NCBI GenBank assembly: GCA_025517525.1
Contig: JAOPJZ010000012.1
Coordinates: 31,350 to 95,349 of the forward strand
From: Natronosalvus hydrolyticus
GTDB taxonomy: Archaea; Halobacteriota; Halobacteria; Halobacteriales; Natrialbaceae
Direction: 5' to 3'
Length of the DNA: 64,000 bases
Below are positions 17,530 to 26,543 of the stretch, piece by piece; the first letter of the stretch is position 1; every line of letters starts with the position of its first letter. The translations under genes were made by a program, and so were the position numbers. The notes under the pieces are model-generated. The model saw only the letters and a list, made by a program, of their open reading frames with translations. It ran no database searches and was not told the DNA's origin.

Positions 17530-18646
17530 CGAATCGCACCTCCCCTTCGATGTAGTCGCTACAGCAGACGGAGTACGGACAGTCCGAACACGATTCCCGT
17601 CGAATTAGCTCCCAGGGAACGGGTTCGTACTCGGCGTCGATAGCGCGGCCCGCGATGGTTTGTAGCCGATCGTCGACTGTCCGATTCCGGTGTTCGTGTG
17701 TCAGCCCAAACGTGTGATGATCGAGATATCGGTCCGTAAGGTCAATCGACTCGATATCGACACTGATCTGATCTCGAAATCGGTTTACCGTTCGATCCTG
17801 GCGATCCAGCAGCGGAACCTGCACATATCGGCAGGTTCGAACCGAATCGAGATTGAGCTGGTCGCGAAGGGTTCGAAGCCCGCCGAGCACCACCGAAATC
17901 TCGAACAGACTCGAGACCAGACCAGGGTCGAACGTTTCGGACTCCGAATCGAAATGATCACGAAACTCCTGTTCGACGTCGCCGTCCCATCGGTTCCGAT
18001 ATCGAAGCAAGCCGAGATGCGCCGGCGTCGGCAGGAGTTTGACGCCAACGATGGTTGACCCGTCGACCGTTGCGTAATCGATTTCGGCGGTGAGTCGGGC
18101 CGTCGAGCGATGGTCTGGCGCTGATTGCTCCTCGTCTGGCACGTTGTGCCCAATCTGAACCGTCGTGGCCACTGGCAACGTCGGCCCGATGAGTTCCCGG
18201 GCTGTCGATTGGGTAGACAGGGACGTGATCCCCTCGAGGTGGTCGATACCACAGTGGTCGACGTACGCCTCGATGGTCGCCTCCATCACGCGGCGTTCGT
18301 GGCGTCGTTGGACGGCAGAGTGGAACCGCTCGGAGTGTCCTTCCCACAGCGTTCGAAGGCGGTCTTGCATGCGGCGAATCAACTGCTCGGGGTCGTCGGG
18401 GGCCGCATCATCCGTGGTTGCTGCCCAGCGAAGCCCATCACAGATTGCGATCCGGAGTAACTCGAGTCGGTCGACCGCAGTGTCGTCGGGTGGTGTCCTG
18501 AGCGAGCGCTCGTGTGCGAACTGGAATTTGCGTGGACACTCGAGGTACGCAGCGAGGCCATCGACAGTGAGCGTGGGTTGTCCGGTGTCCTGAGAGTGAA
18601 CTGGTTGGTCAACTCCCTCATCTCGAGACGACCTCGAATCGGTCAT
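17519..18646 (-). CDS. Cas4/AddB-type Fe-S nuclease-fold protein, catalytic motif degenerate
   Basis: 375 residues. Cys37 (LECPRKF) and C353, C356 and C362 (C-x2-C-x5-C) are the expected four iron-sulfur ligands of an AddB/Cas4-like PD-(D/E)XK domain. The core strand reads IDYATVDGSTIVGVKLL: the first acidic residue is present, but the usual D/E-x-K is GVK, so an acidic catalytic residue seems lost. The domain may be structural or need another acidic residue. The gene lies between the helicase-like and the helicase-nuclease genes, overlapping them by 4 and 11 bases, which strongly suggests one complex. Confidence 0.8.
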   Translation of the reverse strand: MTDSRSSRDEGVDQPVHSQDTGQPTLTVDGLAAYLECPRKFQFAHERSLRTPPDDTAVDRLELLRIAICDGLRWAATTDDAAPDDPEQLIRRMQDRLRTLWEGHSERFHSAVQRRHERRVMEATIEAYVDHCGIDHLEGITSLSTQSTARELIGPTLPVATTVQIGHNVPDEEQSAPDHRSTARLTAEIDYATVDGSTIVGVKLLPTPAHLGLLRYRNRWDGDVEQEFRDHFDSESETFDPGLVSSLFEISVVLGGLRTLRDQLNLDSVRTCRYVQVPLLDRQDRTVNRFRDQISVDIESIDLTDRYLDHHTFGLTHEHRNRTVDDRLQTIAGRAIDAEYEPVPWELIRRESCSDCPYSVCCSDYIEGEVRFDGK

Positions 18647-20847
18647 CGACGCACCTCGCCTGCCGCAAACTCGAACTGCGTGCGGATCGCTTCCCGCAGC
18701 GTCGGGTCAAGTCCATCGTCTTCGAGTAACAGTGCCATCTCCTGAAAATGTGACTCGGTTTCAGCCAGGTCGACCGGTTCACCCATCGAGGCCCGTCGCC
18801 GAACGCGCTCGAGTTCACCCCACGGCTCACCCAGTACCGACTCGAGGGTTCGCTGTGGGCCATAGACCCGGCCGTCCTGTGTGGTTGGTTCGACGTCAGT
18901 GATCGTGATCGAACTCGAGGCTCGCAGTTCTCGCACGTATCGTGATTCGTCGTGCGTTCGACGCAACCCGTCCGTTTCGCGTTCGTACGAGCACAAATAC
19001 AGTCGGTTGGTCGCGGCCCTCGAAGCCAGTGCGAGCCGTCGTCGCGCCCGTTCGACGTGGTAGGTTTCGAACCGATCACCGACGGTCTCGGGGTCGGTGA
19101 GCGTCCTGAATGTATCCTCGAGTTCCGTAACCGTGGGATCGGTGACTGCCGGAAACGCGTCCATCGAGCGAAGCCACGCGGTCGGGAACAACGACGTCAA
19201 AAACTGCGAACCAGGGTAGATACCATCGTTACAATCGAGGACGAACACCGCGTTGTACGTGGCGTAGGCGAGTTCGTCGACAGGGCAGACGGTGACGCCA
19301 CCCTCGGCCGTGCTCGAGGCGATCGTGTGCACGTGCGGGGCGTCGTACTCGATCGTTCGCGCAACCATGCGCTGGACCCCATCCCAATCGGGCGAAACGA
19401 GATCCGTGCGTTCGACGAAACGGGCGATATCGAGTATTCGTTCGACGCTGTCGAACTGTTCGCGAGCATCGATCCACGACCCTCCGTCGGCGATTCGGCC
19501 CTTGAGGTCCGTTCGTTCGATCCATCGCTCGAGTGTGGTGTGGACAGCGTGGTCTCGGCACTCGATCAGCAGCTCCGGGCTGAACGAATCGACGCGTGCC
19601 GCCAGCCGTCGGATAACAGCGTCGTCCCAGTCAATAGCGTCGGTCGGTGTCTCAGAATCGATTTCGACTGCTTCGTGCTCGAGGGTCTGCTGGGCCCGAA
19701 TGACGGCGTACAGCTCAGCCACTGCAGGATCTGTGGCTAACGACGGTGTGTCAATTGTTGCAGTGGGAATGCCGGCTTCCCGGAGTCGTCGTCGGGTCCA
19801 GGGAACGCGCTCGGCCCGCGGCACGGCGACGACGAGTTCGTCGTAAGACCAGTCGTGACGATCACGGAGTGAGCCGATTTCGGTGGCCACCAGCCGCGTC
19901 TGTTCGCGAGCGGTTTCAGTTCGAATCCGGTATGCGTGTGCTCGTCCACGTATCTCCTCCTGCTCGTCGGCGAACGCTCCGGTGGCGAGCCAGCGAATAA
20001 TTGGCGCATGGGGTGGTCCTACGGGTTCCGAACGCGACGTCTGGCGAATATTCAAAGACTCGCTGATCGTTTCGAGAGCGCCCGGTTCGACCCGCGTGCG
20101 TTCGACGCTGGCGTGGCGCTGTCCGACACAGACGAGTTCGATGTCGTTCGTCAACGCCGCCAGATATCGTCGATCGAGTTCGCGGAACTCCTCGAACTGG
20201 ATCGCCAGGACCGCATCGACACCGGCCGTGGTTCGGTCACGCACGCCGTCAGCGTTATTCTCGAGAGATTCGACTGCGCGTGGGATGACGTCTGCGCGTT
20301 CGATGAACCCTCGAGCGTCGAGTTCGGCGTGGAACCGATCGTTCATCGTGAACAGGAACTCGAGGCAGGGATGGATATCGTCGCCGTTTTCGAGTTTCGA
20401 TTGGGTGTGCCGTTGTCTGGTGACCTCGAGCAACAACTGTCCGACGTCACGAGCGAAACTATCGTGTTCGCGTGCCCGCTCGAGATACGGTGGAATGTCG
20501 CGTTTGGCACCGGCGATGACGAGCGAGATCAGTTCGATGCGCTCTTCGTACTCGAGGCGGTCGATGGTCGGATCGAACGCCTCGATCACTTTGGAGGCGT
20601 GTTCGGGAAGCGCTTCGACATTGGGCGTTGGCACCATTCCCGCCTCGCGACTTGCGCTGGCGAGAACTCGCTCGAGTTCCTCGAGCCCGGCCGGATGGCG
20701 TTTCACCACGAGTACGTTCCGGGCCCCGTGGGTCTCTGCCAGGCGGACGTACTCGTCGGCAACACACTCGAGCACGTCGGTGCGAGGGTACTCGAGGGCG
20801 ACGAGGGTCCCCTCGAGTGTGGGTGCAGGGAGACCAGGTGAGGACAT
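18643..20847 (-). CDS. AddB-like protein, probably an inactive SF1 helicase fold
   Basis: 734 residues with the general appearance of the AddB helicase region: long helical stretches, a segment YDELVVAVPRAERVPWTRRRL and the ending EVRR. No Walker A is visible where a P-loop would be expected (residues 15-25, VALEYPRTDVLE), and the Walker B-like strand reads VLAIQFEEFREL instead of DExQ. It is therefore probably a structural helicase fold that scans or clamps DNA. The start at 20847 (MSSPGLPAP) is preferred over 20946, since the extra 33 residues are out of character. First gene of the operon; its stop overlaps the nuclease start by 4 bases. Homology is inferred from layout and context. Confidence 0.65.
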   Translation of the reverse strand: MSSPGLPAPTLEGTLVALEYPRTDVLECVADEYVRLAETHGARNVLVVKRHPAGLEELERVLASASREAGMVPTPNVEALPEHASKVIEAFDPTIDRLEYEERIELISLVIAGAKRDIPPYLERAREHDSFARDVGQLLLEVTRQRHTQSKLENGDDIHPCLEFLFTMNDRFHAELDARGFIERADVIPRAVESLENNADGVRDRTTAGVDAVLAIQFEEFRELDRRYLAALTNDIELVCVGQRHASVERTRVEPGALETISESLNIRQTSRSEPVGPPHAPIIRWLATGAFADEQEEIRGRAHAYRIRTETAREQTRLVATEIGSLRDRHDWSYDELVVAVPRAERVPWTRRRLREAGIPTATIDTPSLATDPAVAELYAVIRAQQTLEHEAVEIDSETPTDAIDWDDAVIRRLAARVDSFSPELLIECRDHAVHTTLERWIERTDLKGRIADGGSWIDAREQFDSVERILDIARFVERTDLVSPDWDGVQRMVARTIEYDAPHVHTIASSTAEGGVTVCPVDELAYATYNAVFVLDCNDGIYPGSQFLTSLFPTAWLRSMDAFPAVTDPTVTELEDTFRTLTDPETVGDRFETYHVERARRRLALASRAATNRLYLCSYERETDGLRRTHDESRYVRELRASSSITITDVEPTTQDGRVYGPQRTLESVLGEPWGELERVRRRASMGEPVDLAETESHFQEMALLLEDDGLDPTLREAIRTQFEFAAGEVRR

Positions 20848-20973
20848 CGGGTATGACACCGAATAGTGGCAGGATGGTATTAAAAGATGTACCCGGATCA
20901 CGGGTCGGTTTCCCGTTCGACCAGACACGGCTACCGATGGACGCAATGACCACCGAAAATTCGAGTGGGGTAT

Positions 20974-21450
20974 TCACGACGACTCGAGCACTGTGAGGTA
21001 GGCGACGTACACGATAGCGGCAACCACCAGTGACAGTGCAACGACGGTCACGCCGACGAAGTTATCGAGGAACACCTCTGGCTGGTCCCAGATGTATGCC
21101 CCGCCTTCGACCGCCAGAATGAACAACGCGCCGTACACTGCAGCGACGGCAATCCCGCGAGCGACGGCGATGGCCAACCCGGCCCGACGACTGTTCAATA
21201 GTTCGATGACGAACAGAAAGGCTAGCGCAAGCAAATAAAACGGCTCCGGCAGGGCCTCTCCGAGCATCCGTGGCCCACGAATGCTCAGCCACCCGTAATA
21301 GGCCAGTGCGAGTAAGATTCCCGCGACGAACGTCATGACGACGCCGTACCCACTCGTGTTCTCGATGCGCGGCGTGACACCGCTGCTTGCTGACGAGTCG
21401 GCATCCGAATCCGACCGGTCCGACACGTCACGCGAATCCCCATCGGTCAT
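20974..21450 (-). CDS. Membrane protein of unknown function, four predicted helices
   Basis: 158 residues. An acidic, serine-rich N-terminal 30 residues is followed by four hydrophobic segments (about 33-53, 65-83, 88-110 and 128-152). No family was recognised and no catalytic residues are apparent. It lies 126 bases upstream of the AddB-like gene on the same strand, so it might be in the same transcription unit, but the gap and unrelated character argue for an independent role. Confidence 0.7.
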   Translation of the reverse strand: MTDGDSRDVSDRSDSDADSSASSGVTPRIENTSGYGVVMTFVAGILLALAYYGWLSIRGPRMLGEALPEPFYLLALAFLFVIELLNSRRAGLAIAVARGIAVAAVYGALFILAVEGGAYIWDQPEVFLDNFVGVTVVALSLVVAAIVYVAYLTVLESS

Positions 21451-21702
21451 AGGTGACCTCCCTCGAGGGGGACTAAAGTTATCGCCCCCGTATTTTCACT
21501 CACAACGTCGCTCGAGTGGCGGTTTCCTCTTGGTTCGCTCCTCGAGTGCAGCAACGATGTGGTAGTTACTGAACGGATTTCCACACCTATCGCGACGCTA
21601 TCTTGCGAGAGGATGTACAATAATCTTCAACGGCAACTACAGGGACACGGAGAACCGTTCGGTGTCACCAACGTTTATAGGGAATCGCCGTTACCTTCAC
21701 GT

Positions 21703-22089
21703 ATGGACGACATTTTCGTTGCCCGACTGATGACCTCTGATCCAGTGACGATCAGTGCCGACACGCTCGTCGAAGACGCCGGCCAGACCATGCTCGAGAA
21801 CGGTATCGGCTCGCTCATCGTCGTCGACGACGACGGCCACCTCGAGGGAATTTTGACCACGACCGATTTCGTCACCATCGTCGCCGAAAGCTTCCCGAAA
21901 GCACAGACGACCGTCTCACGTTACATGTCCACCGAAGTCGAAACCGCTTCACCCCAACAGCCGATTCTCGAGGTCGCAGACGCCATGCTCGAACACGGCT
22001 TCCACCACATGCCCGTCACGGATAAAGACGATAGCGTCGTTGGCATTATCTCGACGACCGACCTGGCAGGCTACCTTTCGAAAATCTAG
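21703..22089 (+). CDS. CBS-domain pair protein
   Basis: 128 residues consisting of two CBS motifs, about 7-60 (VARLMTSDPVTISADT to GILTTTDF) and about 70-126 (VSRYMSTEVETASP to GIISTTDLAGYL). CBS pairs bind adenine nucleotides such as AMP, ATP or SAM and act as energy or metabolite sensors; the partner is unknown. A TTTATA box at 21674-21679 lies the right distance for a leaderless transcript beginning at the ATG at 21703, which supports this start over the upstream ATG at 21559. Confidence 0.9.
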   Translation: MDDIFVARLMTSDPVTISADTLVEDAGQTMLENGIGSLIVVDDDGHLEGILTTTDFVTIVAESFPKAQTTVSRYMSTEVETASPQQPILEVADAMLEHGFHHMPVTDKDDSVVGIISTTDLAGYLSKI

Positions 22090-22234
22090 CGGCGCTCTCG
22101 AGATCGTTTTTGTGTTGGTCGAGGATACAAAACGGTATGGAAATATAAGGATATACGACGGTTTTGTGGCCTACAGCTGAGTTGAGTTTTTAGCTTAGTG
22201 TTGAACCGCCGACTCCCAATCAAATAGTGTGACA

Positions 22235-22261
22235 AAAGAAGCCGGTGAAGGGATTTGAACC
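22235..22261. repeat. Duplicated 3' end of tRNA-Thr (att-like scar)
   Basis: A 27-base stretch identical to 22335-22361, covering the acceptor end and part of the T arm of the tRNA-Thr gene plus six flanking bases. The two copies are exactly 100 bases apart. Beyond the repeat lies a hairpin (GATTTGAA ... TTCAAATC, with inner GCAGC/GCTGC, 22252-22295). This is the usual signature of integration at a tRNA 3' end. Confidence 0.75.
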
Positions 22262-22339
22262 ACGGTCGCAGCAAAGCTGCTCCCTGATTCAAATCACTCC
22301 GGTCGGTATTTCGTTCTCACAGGCGTTCGAACAGAAAGA

Positions 22340-22413
22340 AGCCGGTGAAGGGATTTGAACCCTTGACCTAATCCTTACGAAGGATTCGCTCTGCCAGTCT
22401 GAGCTACACCGGC
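22340..22413 (-). tRNA. tRNA-Thr (anticodon CGT)
   Basis: A complete cloverleaf on the minus strand with no intron. The acceptor stem pairs GCCGGTG with CACCGGC, the D arm is TAGCTCAG, the anticodon stem AATCC/GGATT encloses TTCGTAA (anticodon CGT, reading ACG), and the T arm is AGGGTTCAAATCCCT. CCA is not encoded. Its last 21 bases are repeated at 22235-22261, so the gene has probably served as an integration site. Confidence 0.95.
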
Positions 22414-22530
22414 GCGGATCTCGCGTCCACTTATACGTACGTTCGATAGCCGGCATAAGGATTGCGAATCGAATCGGTCCGTGTGTTGCCCTCGCAGTAG
22501 TCGGTTTGGGGAGCAGCGTTTCTCGAGCGA

Positions 22531-23544
22531 TCACGACTCGAGGCGCTCGAGCACGACGTCGAGACAGACGTTGAGTTCGTGAGGGGCGTACGATCGGACG
22601 GTTCGACGGGTCTCGACAGTGACGTCGTACTCGGGGGCTGCGGCCTCTTGGATCGCATGCTCGCCCGGTCCAAAGGGGTCGTCTTCGTGCTGGATATCGT
22701 AGTAATGAAGCGTACACCGGTCGCCAGCGATAGTGACGGCTGACTCGAGGAACTCGTCGGCGCTGTGTGGCAGATTCATCACGATGCGGTCAGCCCACCC
22801 CTCGTATTCCGGAGCGATTTCTCGGACGTCCGCACAGTGGGTGGTGACGTGATCGGCCACGCCGTTCGTAGTCGCGTTTCGCTCCAGATATTCGATTGCG
22901 GCCTCGTTGATGTCGACGCCGACGCACTCCGCACCGCGTTTGGCGAGCGGGATGACGAACGGCCCAACGCCCGCGAACATGTCGAAGGCCCGCTCGCCGG
23001 GTTCGACCTGCTCGGCGACGCGATGGCGCTCGGTGGCGAGACGCGGTGAGAAGTACATCGCCGCGAGATCGAGTTCGAACGTACAGCCGTATTCCCGATG
23101 GACGACCGTCGTCCCTTCTCCCTCAAGCACGTCCCAGTCACGGATGCGCGTCTCGCCTTTGATTTTCGAGGCCTTGTTGAGCACGGTCTCGAGTGGGAGA
23201 TCCGATTCGACGATGGCGCGTGCGATCTCGGCCGCCCGCTCATCGTCATCTTCCTCGAGTAACGCGGCCTCACCGAGGCGTTCGTAGGAGGGTTCCCAGC
23301 CCAGAACATCTTCGGGGGTCGTCTGCGTGTGTCGCGCAGGTGGGTCGAACGTGACGATATCGTGGTCCCTGTCCGAGGCGGACTCGAGGGCTGTCGCTGC
23401 CGCTTTCTCGTCGACGACCGGAATGTATAGCCAGCCATCTTCGACGGTGATCTCGTACTCATCGTCGATCAGATCGGCGTCTGCCAGTCGGCTCCTCGTC
23501 GCTTCCCCCTTGGCGGGGCGCACCCGAGCACACGGCACGTCCAT
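22531..23544 (-). CDS. trm5: tRNA (guanine37-N1)-methyltransferase, Trm5-like
   Basis: 337 residues. The class I methyltransferase fold begins with FDMFAGVGPFVIPLAKRG (about residues 194-211), with VGVDINEAAIEYL for SAM ribose binding and the catalytic-loop equivalent MNLPHSADEF near 250. The N-terminal half (VPCARVRPAKGEA) matches the archaeal Trm5 D1/D2 layout. The enzyme methylates N1 of G37 in tRNAs and prevents frameshifting. Other aTrm5 paralogues also act in wyosine formation, so exact specificity (Trm5a, b or c) is uncertain. It ends about 120 bases upstream of the tRNA-Thr gene on the same strand. Confidence 0.88.
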   Translation of the reverse strand: MDVPCARVRPAKGEATRSRLADADLIDDEYEITVEDGWLYIPVVDEKAAATALESASDRDHDIVTFDPPARHTQTTPEDVLGWEPSYERLGEAALLEEDDDERAAEIARAIVESDLPLETVLNKASKIKGETRIRDWDVLEGEGTTVVHREYGCTFELDLAAMYFSPRLATERHRVAEQVEPGERAFDMFAGVGPFVIPLAKRGAECVGVDINEAAIEYLERNATTNGVADHVTTHCADVREIAPEYEGWADRIVMNLPHSADEFLESAVTIAGDRCTLHYYDIQHEDDPFGPGEHAIQEAAAPEYDVTVETRRTVRSYAPHELNVCLDVVLERLES

Positions 23545-23712
23545 AGACGAATTCGACTCGCGAGGGTCCTAATGCTGACGTTTCCGATGAGTGGTTCTAT
23601 AGCGATTCTAGGAAGTCCTGGGACGCTTCCAATGATTTCTTCGCTCGAGTCTCAACAGTTCAGGAGTCACTATCTCTCGGTGGGTGTGGATTACCAGGTC
23701 GGCCCCTCCTGG

Positions 23713-25038
23713 TCACCAGGTCAGTCCCTCGTAGACATCGAGGTTCGCCCGCTCCGGTTCGATATCGATTCGACGGCCGTCGACGAGCACTTTGTGCGCC
23801 ATCCTCTCGAACACCGACGCGTCCATGTCGTCGAATTCCGGCCAATCCGTCGCGACGATAGCCCCATCGGCACCCTCGAGTGCGCCCTCCACCTCGTCGG
23901 CAAACGTGAGTCCCTCGAGGTCGGTGTACCGCGGGTACTGTCGATCCAGGGCATCCCTGGCGACCGGATCGTAGGCGACGACGGTCGCCCCGCGCTCGAG
24001 CAACGAGTCGATCACCACGAGGGCGCGAGAGTCGCGCACGTCGTCAGTGCCCGGCTTGAACGAGAGGCCAAGGACGGCAATCTGGCTCCCCTCGATATCG
24101 ACGTGTTGGGCGAGCAAGTCGACCAATCGGCGCGGTTGGCCGTCGTTGACCTTGACGACGGCATCGAGGAGTGCCGGTTCGTATCCCTGCTGTCGCGCAC
24201 CGGCCCGGAGCGCATTGACGTCTTTCGGGAAACACGACCCACCCCAGCCGAGCCCCGAGCGCATGAAACGATCGCTGATCCGATCGTCGAGACCGACCGC
24301 CTCGAGCACCTCGTAGGCGTCGACACCGTACGCCTTCGCGATGTTGCCCAGTTCGTTCACGAGCGAGACCTTCGAAGCCAGGAACGCGTTGTTGGCGTAC
24401 TTGATGAGTTCGGCCTCGCGAACGCCGGTTTCGACGAACGAAGCGCTGGTTTCGACCATGGGCTCGTAGAGTACCCGTAACGTTGTGGCAGCATCCTCGC
24501 TGGTCGCGCCGACGACAATCTTTTCAGGCTCGAGAAAGTCTTCGACGGCCGTCCCCATCCGGAGAAACTCGGGGTTCATGGCCAACTCCAGGCCATCGGG
24601 TGCGCCGATTGCTTTCCCGGATCGCTCGCTGACGATTGGGCCGACGACGTCTGTGGTGGTTCCTGGAAGAACGGTGCTTTTGACGACGACGAGATGGGAC
24701 CCTGCCTTGGCGGCCAACGCGTCGCCCAGCGATTCGCTCGCTGCCTGCATGATGGAGAGGTCGAGGCTCCCGTCGTCGTGTTGGGGCGTCGGTAGACAGA
24801 GAAAGGTGAGATCGGTGTCACAGACGGCGTCGTAGTCAGTCGTCGCACGCAGGCGTGTGCCGGCATGTTCGGCAATTCGTTCCTCGAGGCCCGGCTCATG
24901 TATTGGAGCCTCACCGGCGTTGATCTTCTCGACAATCGTTTCATCGATTTCGATATTCGTGACCTCGTGGCCGAGATCGGCGAGACAGGCTGCAATCGTC
25001 GTGCCGACGTAGCCGCTGCCGACGATAGAGATGTGCAT
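23713..25038 (-). CDS. aglM: UDP-glucose 6-dehydrogenase
   Basis: 441 residues. N-terminal NAD-binding fold MHISIVGSGYVGTTIAACLAD; central domain with FLRMGTAVEDFLEPEKIVVG; catalytic cysteine in GLGWGGSCFPKDVNAL (about residue 262); C-terminal domain LGLSFKPGTDDVRDSRA. It oxidises UDP-glucose to UDP-glucuronate, the donor for hexuronic acids in haloarchaeal N-glycans. AglM of Haloferax volcanii plays this role, and aglF and aglB are close by. Start chosen at the ATG at 25038, where the Rossmann strand begins; the frame runs on to 25167 without support. Confidence 0.93.
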   Translation of the reverse strand: MHISIVGSGYVGTTIAACLADLGHEVTNIEIDETIVEKINAGEAPIHEPGLEERIAEHAGTRLRATTDYDAVCDTDLTFLCLPTPQHDDGSLDLSIMQAASESLGDALAAKAGSHLVVVKSTVLPGTTTDVVGPIVSERSGKAIGAPDGLELAMNPEFLRMGTAVEDFLEPEKIVVGATSEDAATTLRVLYEPMVETSASFVETGVREAELIKYANNAFLASKVSLVNELGNIAKAYGVDAYEVLEAVGLDDRISDRFMRSGLGWGGSCFPKDVNALRAGARQQGYEPALLDAVVKVNDGQPRRLVDLLAQHVDIEGSQIAVLGLSFKPGTDDVRDSRALVVIDSLLERGATVVAYDPVARDALDRQYPRYTDLEGLTFADEVEGALEGADGAIVATDWPEFDDMDASVFERMAHKVLVDGRRIDIEPERANLDVYEGLTW

Positions 25039-25182
25039 GCGAGGAGATTGGACTCGAGGGGGTAGTGGTTTTTGGGTTGCCGACGGGGTGGTGAGCGCAG
25101 TGGGTAATCGAAGGGGTCGGTAAAAGTCCCAGTTTCGTGGTTTACGTCCATGGAGGCTCGAGGTCAATCCAGAAGCTGTGAT

Positions 25183-26433
25183 TTACCCCTGCAATCGGTT
25201 CCTGCCCTTTTTGACGTACGCTGAGGGCTTGACGACACTATCGTTGAAAAAGTACTCCTCGGCTGACCGCCCAACGGCGTAGGTCGTTGCACTCGCGACC
25301 GTCCCCGAGACCACCTGGCCGATACCCGGGACGAACTGAGCCAGTGAGCGAGCCAGCCCTCGAGCGGCCAAACCCGCAACCGTCGTTCCGCCCATCGCCG
25401 TCAGGTACTCCTCGACCGTGCCGCGCTCGAGTTCCCGACAGGAAAAACTCCCGATCAGGCCCACGAGCAGTAGCTGCAAGCCGGTCAACACCGGAAAGTC
25501 AGCTCCAGGCGTTGGTGCGCCCCCGATACCGCCCGCGATTCCCGCGAACCGTTTCGTGGTATCTCGGGACAGTTCCTGCATCAGTTCTTCTCGCTGTTGG
25601 GCCTGGATGAACTGCAGGCGGGCATCAACTGGCAAAAAATCGCCCATCAACCACGCGAGCGTCTCGACGTTCCAGTACGGTTCCTCCTTCAAATAGACCG
25701 GCACGACGCCGACGTGTTCGTCGGATTCGAACTCGTAGCCGTGGAGCGGTTGGCTGTCATCGAATGGCGTCTTCTCTTCCTCGTTCAGGACCCTGGCCAC
25801 GAAATCGAGCGTGTCCTTGATATCGCCGGCCAGCGACGGGTTTGTTTCCGGCGGCCAGTCACCCCCGGGGGCCAGGTGCGTATCCACCTTATTGAGGCAG
25901 TAGACAACCGGCGGAAAGACGCCCGGCAGTTCACTTCGCAGGGCTTCGACCGTCTCGAAGTCCTCTTTCCCGGCGCGCACCTGATCGGGCGTCATCACGT
26001 GAATCGCAATATCCGGCCGGTACTCCTCGAGGTCCGCTTTCAGGAACGATATCGTATCGCCGGGGACGCTCCCGTCGGGCGCAACGCTTTCGAACAGGCC
26101 TCGAGAATCGACGACGTCCCAGCTGGCGTACCGATCCGGAAATGAAACGTGATACATCTCGGAGTCGACGGTCGTCGGTTCAACCGTACCCACGTCGGCA
26201 ACCTCCTTGTTCGCGAGGGCGTTGATCAGCGACGATTTGCCCGCACCGGAGCGACCGAACACGTAGAGGCGAGGGGCGCGCGATTCGTCGATCAACAGCT
26301 CCGTTTCCCGGAGTGCTTTCCCGAAGGCCGTGTGCATCAGCCCCTCAACGGTTTTCTTCCCGCCGGGAGCCATCGCCACGATGTCGTCCACCTGCTCCCG
26401 AAATCGTTTGAACTTGGCCGGGTCGACTGCCAT
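25183..26433 (-). CDS. Era-like GTPase with C-terminal membrane-associated domain
   Basis: 416 residues. The P-loop is FGRSGAGKSSLINAL (about 53-67), the switch I threonines lie in VEPTTV, the DxxG box is DVVDSRG (about 100), and the G4 motif is NKVD (about 160). The C-terminal 130 residues are glycine-rich with hydrophobic helices (LTGLQLLLVGLIGSF, VPGIGQVVSG) and end in YAVGRSAEEYFF, resembling the DUF697/YcjF-type tail. It is probably a membrane-bound GTPase of unknown process. It lies between aglM and aglF on the same strand, which may be coincidental. Confidence 0.8.
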   Translation of the reverse strand: MAVDPAKFKRFREQVDDIVAMAPGGKKTVEGLMHTAFGKALRETELLIDESRAPRLYVFGRSGAGKSSLINALANKEVADVGTVEPTTVDSEMYHVSFPDRYASWDVVDSRGLFESVAPDGSVPGDTISFLKADLEEYRPDIAIHVMTPDQVRAGKEDFETVEALRSELPGVFPPVVYCLNKVDTHLAPGGDWPPETNPSLAGDIKDTLDFVARVLNEEEKTPFDDSQPLHGYEFESDEHVGVVPVYLKEEPYWNVETLAWLMGDFLPVDARLQFIQAQQREELMQELSRDTTKRFAGIAGGIGGAPTPGADFPVLTGLQLLLVGLIGSFSCRELERGTVEEYLTAMGGTTVAGLAARGLARSLAQFVPGIGQVVSGTVASATTYAVGRSAEEYFFNDSVVKPSAYVKKGRNRLQG

Positions 26434-26543
26434 AGGGGGTTAACCTCGGCAGGACGGAAAAAGATACTTCCCGCATTGCGAGACGGTTTCGTCGTCTTTG
26501 GATTCGATCGCTCGGCGGGTGATCGTCGGTGTTTCGGGCGGAC

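Noticed and set aside
22235..22300. Second tRNA gene
   Set aside because: Only the 3' end matches tRNA-Thr; there is no D arm, anticodon stem or full acceptor stem, so it is an att-like duplication.
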